DNA of 64,000 nt from Actinernus sp. WN-2022 (Eukaryota; Cnidaria; Anthozoa; Actiniaria; Actinernidae), in NCBI GenBank assembly GCA_030867875.1, contig JAOWCC010000091.1, forward strand, positions 1 to 64,000, given 5' to 3'. Every line of letters starts with the position of its first letter. The stretch's first letter is position 1. The notes under the pieces were generated by a model. It saw only the letters and a list, made by a program, of their open reading frames with translations, was not told where the DNA came from and did no database searches. Made by a program: the position numbers and the translations under genes. Shown in pieces: positions 13,691 through 26,147 of the stretch.

Positions 13691-13719
13691 TAGTATTCTG
13701 TACCTGATACAGAATACTA
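13691..13719. repeat. Perfect 12-bp-arm palindrome
   Basis: TAGTATTCTGTA, spacer CCTGA, then the exact reverse complement TACAGAATACTA. Two direct copies of CGGACCATGGGGTCT follow at about 13733 and 13755. Function unknown. Confidence 0.7.
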
Positions 13720-13759
13720 CTAGAGCTATAACGGACCATGGGGTCTGTATCGCGGACCA

Positions 13760-15186
13760 TGGGGTCTTTATATCGATACAGAACCTGATGTTTTATTAAT
13801 CTGGTTTCTACGTGGGTATACAGAGGCGATCATGTGGTGTCATTCAGCACATGGGATTGGCTAGTACCCTTATGAATTATTAATGAATTTTACAAAGATA
13901 AATAAAATTAATTATTACCTGTTTGCCATCTTGTTTTGATTAGTTCTTTGCTTGATCCTCTGTTTCCATCTCGTTAAAACAGTGAAATGTTGACAAAAAC
14001 ATTTTCTCGGGTAGCCGGTTTGAATTTCGCGGCAGTTTGAAATGTTTACCTTTCTTTCCCGGCAAATGGGAAAATTTCCTCGGGGACAGGGGCATGGGTT
14101 TATTTCGCGGCATGTCAAAACTCCCTTCTGGTAGGGGGCATGGAATTAGTTGATGTTTGTTTTTAACCTATACCCTCCCCCTGAGAGGATCGTGTATCAT
14201 CACGGGGGGTCTTGTTGACGTCGCGCTTTTGGTCACGAGGTCTGAGGCTGTACCGTCCTCGCATCGGTCCATGGCAAAAATCTTGATTTGTCGTTTTTAA
14301 GCTGGGAATTTCTCCATTTTTATGAAAGGTTTTGTCAAAAGACTTCCAAATAATGCTTTCCCGCCCAGAGATTGATAACCACCGGGAATTTGGAATCAAT
14401 TGGAGCATCTTTTAGGGGGGAAATCGAGGCATAGAGGTAAGCGTATTGAAATAATGGTTTCCCGCCTTTCTAATATATATAGTACAGAGTAAACAAGAAA
14501 AAGAGCAGGCTAGAAAACGTACTAAAACAGGTCCCAGAGTGTTAAGATTGAAATATGATACTTGCGGACACTTAATAACACAAGACAAGTTCTTCAAAGT
14601 TCAATATTTTATTGTTTTCATTTTTTTCTAGTACACGATATCTGATACGGGAAAACTGTATTAGTCACACAGTACAGATACAGAGCTTGGGCTGCTTGTG
14701 TATTGATCAGATGAAAACGTACGAATATTTTAGGGGAAACCTTTTAGTCTCCCTTTTCTTCTATAATTTTCTAGGGATTGAAAACAAAATTTTCTAGCCA
14801 GTATTTCAGAAAACAATTTGCTAAGGACAATTTGTTCAAATCCGAAAGTTTTAGGCTAACTTACTCTCCCGAACAGCTTTTTAACCGAATACTTCGTTGG
14901 GTGCCCTTGTAAAAGTATGATAACCTAGCGCGACATTCCCTTTTATCATTACAATCCACAACAATTAAAATATCACATCTTACCTTTAAGTTTTCTTATC
15001 TCATATGTGTTTTGAAAACTCTTTGCTCAGTGTAGAAGCCATATTATACAAGAGATCACAAGAAATCGCACGTCGTCCCGTTTGTTTTCAAAATGGCGCG
15101 TGTGCCCGCACAATCACCTCAGCGGTCTTTAGAAAAGCAATGCATCATGGGATCAGTCAAGGCTTGCTCCAATGGTCTGGCTATTT
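13760..15186. other. Intergenic stretch, no gene recognised
   Basis: Only short chance frames occur. The sequence around 14687 (CTTGGGCTGC) resembles the left end of the Helitron2-like family but lacks the hairpin. I see no convincing exon, RNA gene or transposon boundary before the Helitron2-like element starts at 15187. Confidence 0.5.
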
Positions 15187-16760
15187 ACTCGGGCTGCCTG
15201 TGGCAGCGCCGAGTCTTAAAATGCAAGTCGTTATTTATTTATTTTTAATTGGTGTCAGACGGCTTCTGCGCATGCGTTAAAGGTCAAATTCAAACCAATC
15301 AGATTGCACTGTGCTGGTCACGCAACAATCGCCAGGTTAAATGTATTTACATAAGTGAATACAGTAAATCAAAATGGTCGACCCGCGAGGGCGAAAGCCT
15401 TCCAACAGGCTCAGGATATTTCAACTGGCGCTCTTGTTGACCATAAAAATACATGAACAACCAGGAGCCGTAATACATTCGATCAGCGCTGTTTGGACAG
15501 ATCCAATGTACATTTAGAAACGTAAGCGAAATACAATATCCAAAGACGTTTGGATATCAACGGGTATCGAATTATAATCAAAGGTTAGATCTCGTCAGGC
15601 GCGCTCAGATAAGAAAGTTCAAAGCTCTCAGACAAGGCGAGACAAGGAGATATCACTTTCAACGAGTCATTGTCAGAAATCTATTCCATCGTGGGCGGTA
15701 CCGTCTTGTACAGCTAAGGCATGTTTTACGACAGAATAAGAGTCTTTCTACTGGATTGAGAGCTCGAGACATTATACATGTCGGCTAATATGGGGAAACC
15801 TGAAACAAAAAATGAACTTTGACGGCAGAAACCCTCAATTGAGCCAAGCAGCGCTAGCTGAAATAGGGCATATATATAATATCTGAGACGTTAAGCTACA
15901 AAACTTGAATTTTTATCCTCTTCACAGTAACGTAATTTGAGACTGTCTTCTGCCGTGACTCGTGAGAGAAATTCGAAAAGATCTAGCTGTTTCATTCAGA
16001 CACTGGCAAATTTATTGAAAGCTACGGGCTTACTTTATGAGATTATTATTCATTGTGGAATGAAAGGAAACAGGTTAGCTGAAAGTTAAGTTCGAGGTAG
16101 GCTTCGACTTTCATTCCGATTCAGTGCATATGTGCACGAAGGTGGGTGTACTACCAAAAGATCCAAAACGAAAGTTCAGTTACGTAAGTACTGTAAGTAA
16201 ACTCTTTTTGATTTGAATAAATTTCCTCTCAGTTTGTCTGTTAATGTACTTTTCCTTCTAATTATCGCTTTATTTAACATCTGATTTAGAGTATGCGTAC
16301 CTCAGAATAGATTATTTGAAAGGTCAACTGAATTCTTGTGTCGATAAGGGCAAATGTTTTTTGTGAAACAGTCTGTGTATATGAGAAGCGGCTTAATAGA
16401 AGAGCTTTCTCATTTATAGGAATTACAATTGTTTTTCTTGCTATGAAATTTATGTTTCATTTCACATTTATTCATACAGTTTTAGCCGGACATTTCCCCG
16501 AGTTTTTGATCTATTTTCAATCAAATTCAAAGTCTGAATATGTCATTGTATTGCATTTATACACTTGAATTGCCAGTATTCTGTTGTTCGAACCCTGCGT
16601 TCTCATAGTCATGCCATAAAAGCGATTAATAGACCAGTCTGTTGTTTTGACGTTCTCACTGGCGAATTAAAGCACGACTTGATACTAAGAGGATTTCAAA
16701 TGAAAGTGTATTTCATCTTCAATCTCATGTGGCCCGAGTGAAAGCCCAGATGGGCTCTTG
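15187..16760 (+). mobile_element. Helitron2/Helentron-like element, copy 1 (non-autonomous)
   Basis: The left end reads ACTCGGGC and at once forms a strong hairpin (15188-15213; stems CTCGG/CCGAG and GCTGCC/GGCAGC). The right end has an inverted copy of the left terminus, GCCCGAGT at 16732-16739, set about 20 bp inside. A 6-bp-stem hairpin (AGCCCA GA TGGGCT, 16743-16756) and CTTG follow. This asymmetric inverted repeat plus terminal hairpin is the signature of Helitron2/Helentron elements. Flanks read CTATTT|element|TTATAT, fitting insertion at TT. No Rep or helicase frame is present. Part of the body (near 15655-15800) matches copy 2 near 39350-39560. Confidence 0.75.
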
Positions 16761-17371
16761 TTATATAAATATTCGAACTTTGCAAGCGGTATATCAGGAC
16801 TTTGTCGTCTCTAACGGAAATGATATGTAAAGTGGAGTCCACTTGATATCGATGAGCATTTACCTCCTTGTACACGTCAAGTTTAAATATACCGCCAGCT
16901 AACTCACGCAACTGGTAATTTCTAGTTATGAAATATACGCTTCTGTAAGTAACTTAGATCGTTTGGAAGATTTATATAAATAAATAGCACATGGTTAAAT
17001 TAGGATTCATGTGATCTATAAGAATAACTATTAAATCGTGAAGATTTTGAGAGACTGTATTGGCATACATGGGAACAGCGAACTCAAGCCCCTCATAAAT
17101 CGCCAAAATTTGAGGTTTTAAGCCACCAGGACGACAAAACACAACAGATACGGTAAATTAAAGTTTATTTTATGTTCAAATATGCATGTTTTTGCAATAC
17201 TTCGATCCTAGCTTTAACTTAATCCTCATACATCCCTTATCAAATCAAATACAAACGTTATGTGTGGGCTCCCTGTGATTGTACATGTAGTTGTTGACCT
17301 AGCTGTTTTATTACTACTGCATGTGTAGGATTGTGTGGGATTGCTGTAATTACACCACTTAATACTTTATA

Positions 17372-17765
17372 CAGTCGAACCTCCCCTAAGCGGACAGCGC
17401 ACACGCTTACGGGAGGTGTCCGCGTACAGGAGGTTGACAGTAAGGATAGGAAGTGGCAGTCAACTGTGGAAATTGTAAACCATATGCTATATTTTTATTA
17501 CGCTGACCTTGATTTAGCAAGAATTCAAAGATAAAACTGCATACATTTAAAAAACAAATGACTTCAATCTCTTCGGGTGTCCGCTTAAGAGAGGTTAATT
17601 TTGGTTAATTTTGCCCATGCGGACCTAGAGATTGGTGTCCACGTCTACTCACGAGAAGTGACCGCTTACAGGAAGCGGCAATGTACTGAGTGTTTTATTA
17701 GAGATGGTCGGGACCTAGGAATTGTGTCCGCTTAATGGAGGTGTACGTTAGCGGAGGTTCGACTG
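17372..17765. mobile_element. pogo/Tigger-type MITE (copy 1)
   Basis: Terminal inverted repeats begin CAGTCGAACCTCC and are flanked by TA on both sides (17370-17371 and 17766-17767). CAGT ends and a TA duplication are hallmarks of pogo/Tigger elements. The interior has degenerate copies of GTCCGCTTA-like motifs in both directions. No transposase frame. Confidence 0.8.
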
Positions 17766-18019
17766 TAATTATAATAATTATCTGATATGCTACTCACTGA
17801 GTAGCTCATATATTAAACTCACGCACACATTTAATTCACTTAATGGGGAGTTCGCTTAGGAAACATTTAGTGCCTTCAACTTATCTACACCCTTTCGTAT
17901 TATCTAATTTCTTCTTTTTTCCCTAATATCTATTAGTGTATATGTCAGTGTAAATTACCCAAATGTAAAGCTGAGAGTGTGAAATAAAGAATAATGTCAA
18001 TTATATATAATTATATAGC

Positions 18020-18190
18020 TGGGATCCCAGGTGGGATATTGTTGTTATACCAGGGATCCCATCTGTCCAAACAGCTATCCCGGCTTTAGCCTTGGGATCC
18101 CAGGTGGGATTTTGTTATCAACCCAGGTAGGGATAGCTGGGATCTCGTTAAATTACATGGGTTCAACTAATCCCACCTTCGGTCCCACCT
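18020..18190. repeat. GGGATCCCAGGTGGGAT-type short repeats
   Basis: The motif GGGATCCCAGGTGGGAT and degenerate forms occur several times in direct and inverted order. The same stretch is in the second 4-kb copy. A short frame reads through it but shows no protein family features. Confidence 0.5.
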
Positions 18191-18721
18191 CGATTTTTAC
18201 ATGGGTCCTAAATTGCATTTACAAACTATTTACAAACAATATACCATTTTCTCAGGTATGCGCACGCAAAATTGGCGCGCCAAATCGCTTTTTGAACAAT
18301 AGGCGAATCCTTGTTTACGTTTTTACCTCATTAGCATACATCAAACTTCAAGCGACATAGATACAAACAAACAGAGTGCACAAATCGAAAGAGCTTGTCA
18401 CACTTGATAATCACCGAAAATTTGAGTGTGATATGATTAATAGATTTTGAGGAATGAGCGCTTAAAAATCTCTAGCAACTCTTGCTCCCCCGCCAGCCGA
18501 TTTTACAGTTTTGAAAAGTGAATTTCTCCGTAAATATTTAACATATTGATCTCACATTTTCGGTAATGACTAAGTTTAAAATTCTCTTTCAACTGATGTA
18601 GATTGTTTGTTAGTAGCTTGAAGTTTAATTTATGCTAATGATGCAAAAATGTAAACAATGACGTCAGCAAGGATTCGCCTATAGCCGCCAATTTTTGAAC
18701 AATAGCCGATAATTTGAATAA

Positions 18722-19210
18722 CAAGGTTCAAGGTTCAAGGTTCTTTATTTTACACTATTTACAGGTACATATAGGTATGAAATTTGACATAGGATTACTG
18801 CGAGAAAAGAAAATTAACAAAAGTACTATATATGGTTTACAGGAATTGTGTGTAGTGGCCAAAGTAGCATTGAAGCTTTCGAGTTAGCCACTACCATCAG
18901 AATAAATATACGAGGACAGGTTTACCGGAAATGATATCAGAACTTCATATAGTAAGGAAAATAAGGAAAATAAGAAGAAAATAAAAAGAAAATACAGGTT
19001 TCAGTTATATATATATATACATATTACATGTACATTATATGAAATAGACAGTAAATAGACTTAATATATATTACTACATAACATTCTCATTGGTGTATAT
19101 ATGTCAGGTCTGATTATCAACTAAGAATAATTTATATTTTTTCTTAAAACTACTTTGAGGTAAACATTTGAGATAATAAGGCTGTCGCATCAGAACGAGT
19201 CTAACATAAG
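18722..19210 (-). repeat. Possible inverted LINE or SINE 3' tail
   Basis: The plus strand starts GGTTCAAGGTTCTTTATTTT. Read on the minus strand this gives AAAATAAAGAACCTTG followed by repeated TTGAACC, a form often seen at the 3' ends of cnidarian non-LTR elements. The remainder is AT-rich and non-coding. Duplicated at 28489-28976. Confidence 0.35.
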
Positions 19211-19374
19211 CTAACAAACCTCACGGCCCGCCAAGAAATACTTCATGTAGGCAGCTTGGATTTAGTATTGGTTGTAATAATAGGGAGGGTTATAGGAAAC
19301 CACTACGTGATTCCCACGTGAAGTATTTACCGGCCCGTCAAGCCTGTTGCGTGCACATACTTGAGAAAATGGTC

Positions 19375-19530
19375 TATTTACAAAGTACCACGGGCCTCCT
19401 AAATTGCATTTACAAACTATTTACAAACAATTTACAAAGTACCACGGGCCTCCTAAATTGCATTTACAAACTATTTACAAAGTTCCACGGGCCTCCTAAA
19501 TTGCATTTACAAACTATTTACAAGGTTTGT
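19375..19530. repeat. Minisatellite, three units (two in the other copy)
   Basis: The unit contains ACCACGGGCCTCCTAAATTG and CATTTACAAACTATTTACAAA. Three units are here and two at 29142-29240, so unit number changed after the 4-kb duplication. Confidence 0.85.
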
Positions 19531-20010
19531 ACGCTCCATATTTACATACAATTTACAATTAATTTACAAAGATGTGATGTCCATATTTTTCCAAACTATT
19601 TACAAGGTATACAAAAGACACACATGTTTGTAAATTGAATTTCCAAACATTTGACATACTTCTTTAAATTTCCATTGTATGGAATTGATTGGAAATTGAT
19701 TTACATAGTATGGAAACAGTTTGTAAATCTATTTTCATACTATGGAAAATTGTGCTACATACAATTGACATAGTAATATGAGAAAATGGGAAGTTTTCCA
19801 GTATGAATGTATTGTATTTTAGAAAACCATTGAAGAAGCTCTGCAGTACTCTTAGCATCTTAGTAAGTTCAATTTAGTAATTCGAAGTTTAGTTACGTAT
19901 TGCAGTGATTACTTAGTAATTTTTAGTGTTGTAAATATATGTACAGTTATATTATTCTTAGTAGTAGACACACGACCCCATAAGCCTTGTGCTTTAATCA
20001 CAATCGTGTT

Positions 20011-20142
20011 TAAAGGGATACCCGAGTGAAAAACACATTTGGGCTCAAAAGCATCTTTCAGATGTACTTCAGTTGTTCAGAGTTGAGAACGAGCCCCTCA
20101 AAGTTGGCCCCGCGAAGACCTGGGCGCCGCCATCTTGTTGGC
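20011..20142. repeat. Dispersed repeat, ends TTTAAAGGGATACCCGAGTG
   Basis: The same sequence is at 29708-29840 and, inverted, at 55163-55314. It begins TTTAAAGGGATACCC and ends near CGCCGCCATCTTGTTGGC. Probably a MITE or SINE-like element; no class assigned. Confidence 0.7.
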
Positions 20143-20783
20143 ATTAAGTGACGTTTTTTACGTCAATTACCCTATATCATTATGACGTCACGGCTTCTTT
20201 ATGAGGGGACAGAATCGACATGAACAATAGAATTTTGAATTAAATCTGCTCTGCTGAGGAAAATTTAACTTCGAATTGTCTGCTTTCCAGATATCAGCTG
20301 TATCAATGTTTATCCCACAATATTTACCGTATTTGGTGGCTGTTACCGCTATTCTACGTTCTACAAAATGCATTTGATAGCTATTTACTTTGTGTTGTTG
20401 CTGTTTTGTCCCCCTCCCACGACCGTGATCCTTAGCGTTTAAACAATAGATTGTTTTGATTTGACGTCGTGTATGCTGACCTTTACAATTTATTGATCCT
20501 ATTGAAATATATTTTAATAATTGGAGCTGATATAAAACCAGAACAATATGAATTAGAATTAATTGCCTTTGAAATTTTATTCCTTAAAATAAATGAAAAT
20601 AGCATTATTATACATGTTAATATACATGTATGTTTTCTTAAGTCTGTAATTTTGTTTTCAACTTTGACCTTCAAATCAGTGATAACTGCATGGCTAGGGC
20701 TATATGCACTTTAAATATACAGTCATTTATTTAAGATGTTTGCCTTTTCATAATTAAAATCAAAATTTGTTTTCCTTTAACAG

Positions 20784-21035
20784 CACAACATCAAGAAAAT
20801 AAGGAATAACATCCAAAAAAGTAATTCAAGTGAGAAACCGAGGTGTTTAATCATTGATGGGAAAAGTGTAAGATGGCAGCAGTTCAAAAATGCTTTCAAC
20901 TGGGACCAAGAGAGCTTTTCTCTGCCACTTCACGAGCGCCTCACCTTACAGCATTTTGAGCTCGATTCAGCAAGTAAGATGAGAAATGGACTTGCAGAGG
21001 ATGTACTCGACCAAAAAATGTTGTTTCTGGTGCAG
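20784..21035 (+). pseudogene. Orphan P-element-like transposase exon
   Basis: A 252-bp exon (84 codons, phase 0 on both sides) is bounded by a good acceptor (TTTCCTTTAACAG) and donor (CAG|GTAAATG). Translation starts HNIKKIRNNI and continues through RCLIIDGKSVRWQQFKNAF, LPLHERLTLQHFELDSASKM and AEDVLDQKMLFLVQ. The order H-x-IK-x-x-RN, then a tryptophan helix, then an LT-x-x-H...KMRN...AE-x-VL helix fits the RNase-H-like region of P-element/THAP9-type transposases as I know the family. No neighbouring exons were found on this strand. It lies between the two 4-kb repeats, about 1.1 kb from the helicase gene on the other strand. It is probably a relic, or an internal exon of an element whose other parts were lost. 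Confidence 0.6.
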
Positions 21036-21386
21036 GTAAATGCAATGCACAATATATTATTGTTTGTTAAGATAAGAATTTTAAAAACCTGAGAGGCAAA
21101 GCATTATAATTATATCATAATAGGTAATAATTAAGTAATCTCATGATCAGCTGTATTAGTTACTATTTTGAAAAGGATGAAATTCATGTAGGTAATCAAA
21201 TGGGGACTATAGTGAAATTAGGGATAAATTTGATTATATACCCATGCATTAATATCATGGAGGAAAAATTACGATCCAGATAAACGTCATTTTAAGCACA
21301 AGTATCGTAGGTGGCATTTGAAGAATTTCCTGGAATATTACATAATTTTAAAACATCATGTTTAATAATTAGCATACGATTTTACT
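21036..21386. other. Sequence downstream of the P-like exon; nothing recognised
   Basis: Follows the donor site at 21036. AT-rich, no further exon matching the P-element family and no repeat boundary until about 21387. Confidence 0.4.
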
Positions 21387-21902
21387 TAGGGACTGGTCAT
21401 AAAGTACAGGTGGGGTGGGGTGGGCTGGTAAAAAAGAAGGGGTGGGTCACTATTTTTCAACATGGAAAAAGGGGTTGGCCAAGAAAAATCATTGAAATTG
21501 CTTGAAATCGTCAACAGAGAACATTAAGATAGACATTGCCTACTCTTCAGGCAAGTTATATTTACTTTATTGAAATATTTACTAAGATATTTAACAAATC
21601 GTAAATTACCATACAAAGCCTTTAATAGTTTTCAACACACAAATTAAGCCTGGGCTTCCTGTGGTGAATGAGGGATAATTAGAGGTAAACAAGGGGTTTA
21701 CAGCCTACGTTTGGCTAAGAAAGAAGTCTCAATACGTTTCTAATTTTTCCCTCTATGATATTAATGGCGGTTGTGTGTGGTGGGGGAGGGGGAGGGGCGC
21801 TAATCAATTATGTGCAAGGCTTCAAGGGTGGTGCTCATGAAAAACGATTTCTAGGAAACTTTGATTTTTCCAGCCCCCCTATACTTTATGATCATTCCCC
21901 TA
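21387..21902. mobile_element. Probable MITE with imperfect TIRs
   Basis: The left end TTAGGGACTGGTCATAAAGTA is mirrored on the right by TACTTTATGATCATTCCCC. The left arm is followed by GT-rich and the right arm preceded by C-rich sequence. Target duplication is unclear (TTA or TA). Confidence 0.5.
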
Positions 21903-21992
21903 TATTATATTTACATTTTTGTAAACTTGAGTTTTTCACTTTTTCAATTAATTGTTACAATTGTAAAACTACCATTCAAGTATGATTAATAA

Positions 21993-22020
21993 ATTATTAT
22001 TATTATTATTATTATTATTT
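21993..22020. repeat. (ATT)n microsatellite
   Basis: Nine or so ATT triplets in a row. Confidence 0.95.
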
Positions 22021-22165
22021 ATAATTATGCACCTATCAATGTTAATCTTGGAGACTCTAAGGGCTATTTCCAAACCATTTTTTATCACTCAACATTTTAT
22101 TAAAATCTGCAGGCCAACAGTACAGTAAAATAAATTTGAATGATACATAGTACAGAAGGAAATAC

Positions 22166-25100
22166 CTTAAAAGGAACGCTGTCTGTCTTCTCCTTAATTT
22201 TCTCCCTGCGCTGCATGATTCTCTTCCGGAGTTGAACACTCTTCTTCAGTAAAGAAGACCTCCGAAAATCTCTTAAGAACTGCGAGGCTCCCATATTCAC
22301 ATAGTACAGCAAGATACTAGATAGCAGCTTTTCAATGAGTCCCTGTTGTACGGAAATTGAAACTGCTCAATCTTATGTCTGAGAAAGCGTTATGACAAGG
22401 ACGGCACTGAGCTCGAGTGCAGGTTTTTGTCGAGGGTCGAGGGTAAAAAGTCGAGTGTCGAGGGTAAAAAGTCGAGTGTCCAGGAGGCCCATAAATGATA
22501 ATAGTATAGATTGATCTTTAAGCAATTTTTTGGGCCCTCGGCTTTTTACCCTCAACCCACGACGTTTTACCCTCGACCCTTGACAAAAACCTACACTCTT
22601 TGACAAGGGATAACAGCTCTTTGCAATAATGAAATTACTGCACAATGGTTTACTTTTAATCTTTAATTTAACTCTTGAATAAAATCGCCATCTTGCTTTA
22701 GCTAGCTCATTACATGTAGTTTCCAGTGCTTCTCTGTTTTACTCATACTATTTTATTTCTATACCAAAAAACTAAACAGTGTAAAGCAGTGTCTGCAACG
22801 TACTCTACCAATCGACAATCGTGGTGTTTGGTAGAGTATGCCAAAACCTTTTTTTTTGTTAAATAGCAGCCCACCCCCCCCCCCCCCCCCCCCCTCCCTA
22901 AAGAAAATACATTACTGAGATTAATTTTTTTAACTTAATTTTACGGGCAATACCGTACAAAAAGAAAAGCTAAGGAAAATTGTTTTCAGAGAAAAAAATG
23001 TTTAGCATTTACCTTGTTCTTGTCTGCATCGTCATTTTCAAAGCACGTGAACCAACTTGATTTTAAATGTTCATCATGCGATAACTTGCTCATCGCCAAT
23101 TCTACCATGTTACCCCGCTCATTCTTCAAAATTCGTAGATTTAGCAACTCTACTCTCCTTTTCTCAAGGTGCATAAAGAACAAGTAGGCCTCGTCAGATA
23201 TATGAAGCAATCCCCTTTCTCGGTATTGTCTGCCCTCTGTAACTTCCAGTGTTTCAGGAAACACTGTAAGTTCTTCCAATTTAGCATACGGCACGATGAC
23301 ATTCTCTTCCAACAACTGGCAAAGTTGATGCTGCTTTTCAACATTAGAAAAAGTTGAAGTGGATGCGGAGTACAAATTCTTCTGAATGTACTTTCTTGCG
23401 CGGGTAAGGACCTTGCGCACTGCCCAACCTCCAACGTGACGAACCTTCGATCTTCCCACTCCGCTCATTTCCTCAACACTAAAATCGATCTCATCGTTTT
23501 GTTCATTCTGTCTAACAACCGATGCCAAATGTTCTAAGAATTGCATATATATGGAAGTGGCAAGCTGTACTGCAACAGCTCTCATGGGGGATGTGCATTC
23601 CGTTGAACAAAAAACACAACATACATAGCTTGAAAAATCAATGCTATTAAAAAAGGCGTACAGTTTGCCAGTCGCCTGAGTAAATCCCTGTCGTCCTATA
23701 TCCACCACAATCTCCTCTGGATTTTCGATGATGTGGCTTTCGACGATAAGAAAGGAGTGGAACCAAATTACTTCGATGAAGGATTGCACCTTTTCAGATG
23801 AGTCTTCTTCCAACATGAAACGGATGGCATTGTTCTTCTCTTCGAGAAAGGAAGAAATTGCCGCATCATCTTTTATCCATGATGACAGTAAACCTCGGCA
23901 TGTTTCAAAACATTCTGGCGGGGGACTTGAGAGATTCGAGTCGTGCTTTGATAGCTGGTCATAAACTTGCATCAATTCAAAGGGAACTGGGACGCCATCA
24001 TCTTCAAAGCAAGCACGAACAGGGCCATCAAACAAGTCCGTAGGAAATGAAAATGGCTCATTTTCTTCGCAGTCCGCAGAAAAACGATCTTGAACAGAAA
24101 GGAGATTTTCATTGTCAAAGCTTCGTCTACAACAACAAGACAAGTCTACGACTGGGACAAATGTGTGGTTGGAAGAACAAATCTCGATTGTTTTCCGTTG
24201 TGGCCTTAACAGCTGCCTCGCACTGAAATCCAAAATCTGAATGCATTCAGCAGATTTAACCCTTGAAACGGCGACGTATATCAGACCTGGTACATATTCT
24301 CTAGAACAGTGGATTACGGCAGATGACAGAGTCAATCCTTGGGACTTGTGGCAAGTAACTGCATAAGCCAAGACAAGTGGAAATTGAGAAATACTACCTA
24401 CTCTTTGTCCACTGCGATTTCTCTTGGTCCAGGTTTCGCGGCCAATTTTAACCACTCCAACGCCTTCAAAAGAGACCTGTAGAACATCATCTTTAACCCC
24501 AGTAAAGACTCCAATGCTACCATTTTTAAGCGCATCTGACTTATTCCAGACCAGCATCACTTTACACCCTTGTTTAAGTTGTAGGCGATGCGATCCTGGC
24601 CAGTTCATGTTTTTTGAGGTGTCGTTTTCGTAGAACGCATCAAAGTTTATCAAGTGACCAGGAAGTTCATCCAACTTACGCCTGTTAAACAACATGACGG
24701 GAACTTTACGAAAAAATATGTGAGTAGCACCTTCTTCTAATGATAATGGCAAACCTCGTTGTAAGGTAGAGAGGTAATCTTCAGTATTTTTACAACATTT
24801 ACCCATTCTTAATTCTGAAAGAGCAGCCAAAAAGTTCTTATCTGCTTCAGATTGTCGCATGACCTTTGTGAGTTCAAATCGATGGGAAATCGCAAAACCA
24901 AACAATGGAGATTCGAACATGAAATTTCCCTCATCAAATGTATTGGGTATAGGCTTGAGCTGCAGAAATTCACCCACGAGAATGATTTGTTTCCCTGCAA
25001 ATGGAAGGCTTCTACTGACAGCATCGACTGCGAGCTCATGGTGTAAAATGTTCACAAGTTCGAATATTCTTTGACTGGACATACTTGCCTCGTCCCAAAT

Positions 25101-25436
25101 AATAACATCTAGGGCCTTTACTCTGTCTCGAATTATGGAGTTTCCCTGTGATCGATCGACAACTTGACGCCAAGGTAGATCTGCTGTCAAGAGACCATAA
25201 TACGAGTGAACAGTTGATGCTATTCCACGATCGTAAACGTGGCAGGCAATACCACTCGAACAAATCACACCTACATTACAGCCACGTGCCTTCGCGTCGT
25301 GTATGATTTCTTTGACTACCTCGCTCTTTCCAACTCCAGCTTGACCGGTAATCAGAATATTGTGCCCTCGTGCAGCAAAATCTACAATTTCTTTTTGATC
25401 GCTACTAAGTTGAATCCTAGAAGTCATCTTGAGCAT
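22166..25436 (-). CDS. PIF1-like DNA helicase, two exons seen (3' part open)
   Basis: Exon 1 is 25436-23013. I start at the ATG of MLKMTSRIQ, or nine bases on at MTSRIQ; the upstream frame has no ATG. It ends AAG|GTAAAT. Exon 2 is 22279-22166, after TCGCAG and before AAG|GTATTT, keeping phase 0 and adding a basic helix-rich stretch. SF1B motifs near the N-terminus: Walker A GQAGVGKSEVVK, Walker B IIWDEASM, motif III LVGEFLQLKPI, LTKVMRQ, then AVTCHKSQGLTL and YVAVSRVKS. This fits ATP-driven DNA unwinding by the Pif1 family. Motif III has GEF where GDF is usual. After about residue 430 lie roughly 380 residues with no family I recognise, including a Cys cluster CCVFCSTEC. Terminal exons are not found below 22166. 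It is not fused to a Rep domain, so it is not a standard Helitron RepHel. The gene lies between the two 4-kb direct repeats. Confidence 0.7.
22421..22592. mobile_element. Foldback MITE in the helicase intron
   Basis: The arms AGGTTTTTGTC...GAGGGTCGAGGGTAAAA are mirrored at the right end as TTTTACCCTCGACC...GACAAAAACCT. Internal copies of GAGGGTAAAAAGTCGAG repeat. It lies within the intron between the two helicase exons. Confidence 0.75.
22874..22894. repeat. Poly-C run
   Basis: A cytosine homopolymer with one flanking A and T, in the same intron. Length is likely unreliable in the assembly. Confidence 0.9.
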
Positions 25437-26147
25437 TAAAAAGTTCGCTTTAGCGACCAAACAAACCCCTTATGAACAAGCTATACTATAAAGGTTTCCT
25501 CGGACAGAACTGTAAGGTCTGTATGTATTCTTGAAACCATCTGAGATTTGATTGGTCGCTTTTCTTGATTCGCTCTGAACATGCAATTCGTGGGGACCCT
25601 GGTAATAAATGTTGTTGTTGTCGACAATCGCCGGTCAGGTACCCCGCGCGGCTTAATTTTAGGTTGAAGGCTTGGTTACCACAGGAGCGTTTCGACGGTT
25701 ACCCAGCAGCCTTTGACGGCCGGGCAGGCGACTCCAGCTGGTTCAGGGCTCTCTACCAATTTATAAGCGTCACTTTGGAGAAACAAAATGCTTCGTTGTG
25801 CTCGTCGCAAGGCTGGAATTGCGTGGCAATCGCATTCAAAAGAAAGAACAACCTTTCTGCTGGGATTCTATGGAGGAATTGTGGCGGCCACAATATTTTG
25901 AACTGAAATATTTCGGTTGAAGTGGTGGGCCCTCGCGAAACTAGTGTGCTGCCTTGTCTTTCTCTTAGTAAGGGGAGCAGAGAAAATGAAAACTCGCTAA
26001 AATCGCTTCATATCAACCCTGTTACCACACAGACAGCAATTAATACACTATGGAAGCAAGGTAAGACATTTTATTCATTAATTCTTTCGTATTTCTAGCT
26101 CGTTAAAATTCCCATACAAACGCTGTCAGTATTAACTAGATTAGAGC
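25437..26147. other. 5' flank of the helicase gene
   Basis: No conserved domain is recognised in the short frames here. The helicase promoter would lie at the 25437 side, but I see no clear core element. Confidence 0.4.

Larger units (their letters stand above)
16395..20468. repeat. 4-kb direct repeat, copy 1
   Basis: Nearly identical to 26162-30165 at a constant offset of 9767 bp. I count about ten substitutions, one missing minisatellite unit (about 54 bp) and a few short indels over 4 kb. The left breakpoint lies inside Helitron2-like copy 1. The right breakpoint lies at TTGACGTC. It contains the element's right end, a pogo-like MITE, a TTTACAA-rich minisatellite and a dispersed repeat shared with 55163-55314. 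No protein-coding gene is recognised inside. Confidence 0.95.

Noticed and set aside
22986..25460. Helicase of an autonomous Helitron
   Set aside because: No Rep domain, no Helitron2-like ends enclose it, and it has an intron and a different motif III.
25565..25906. A 113-residue plus-strand gene
   Set aside because: No recognised domain, upstream flank of the helicase, no splice or polyadenylation support.
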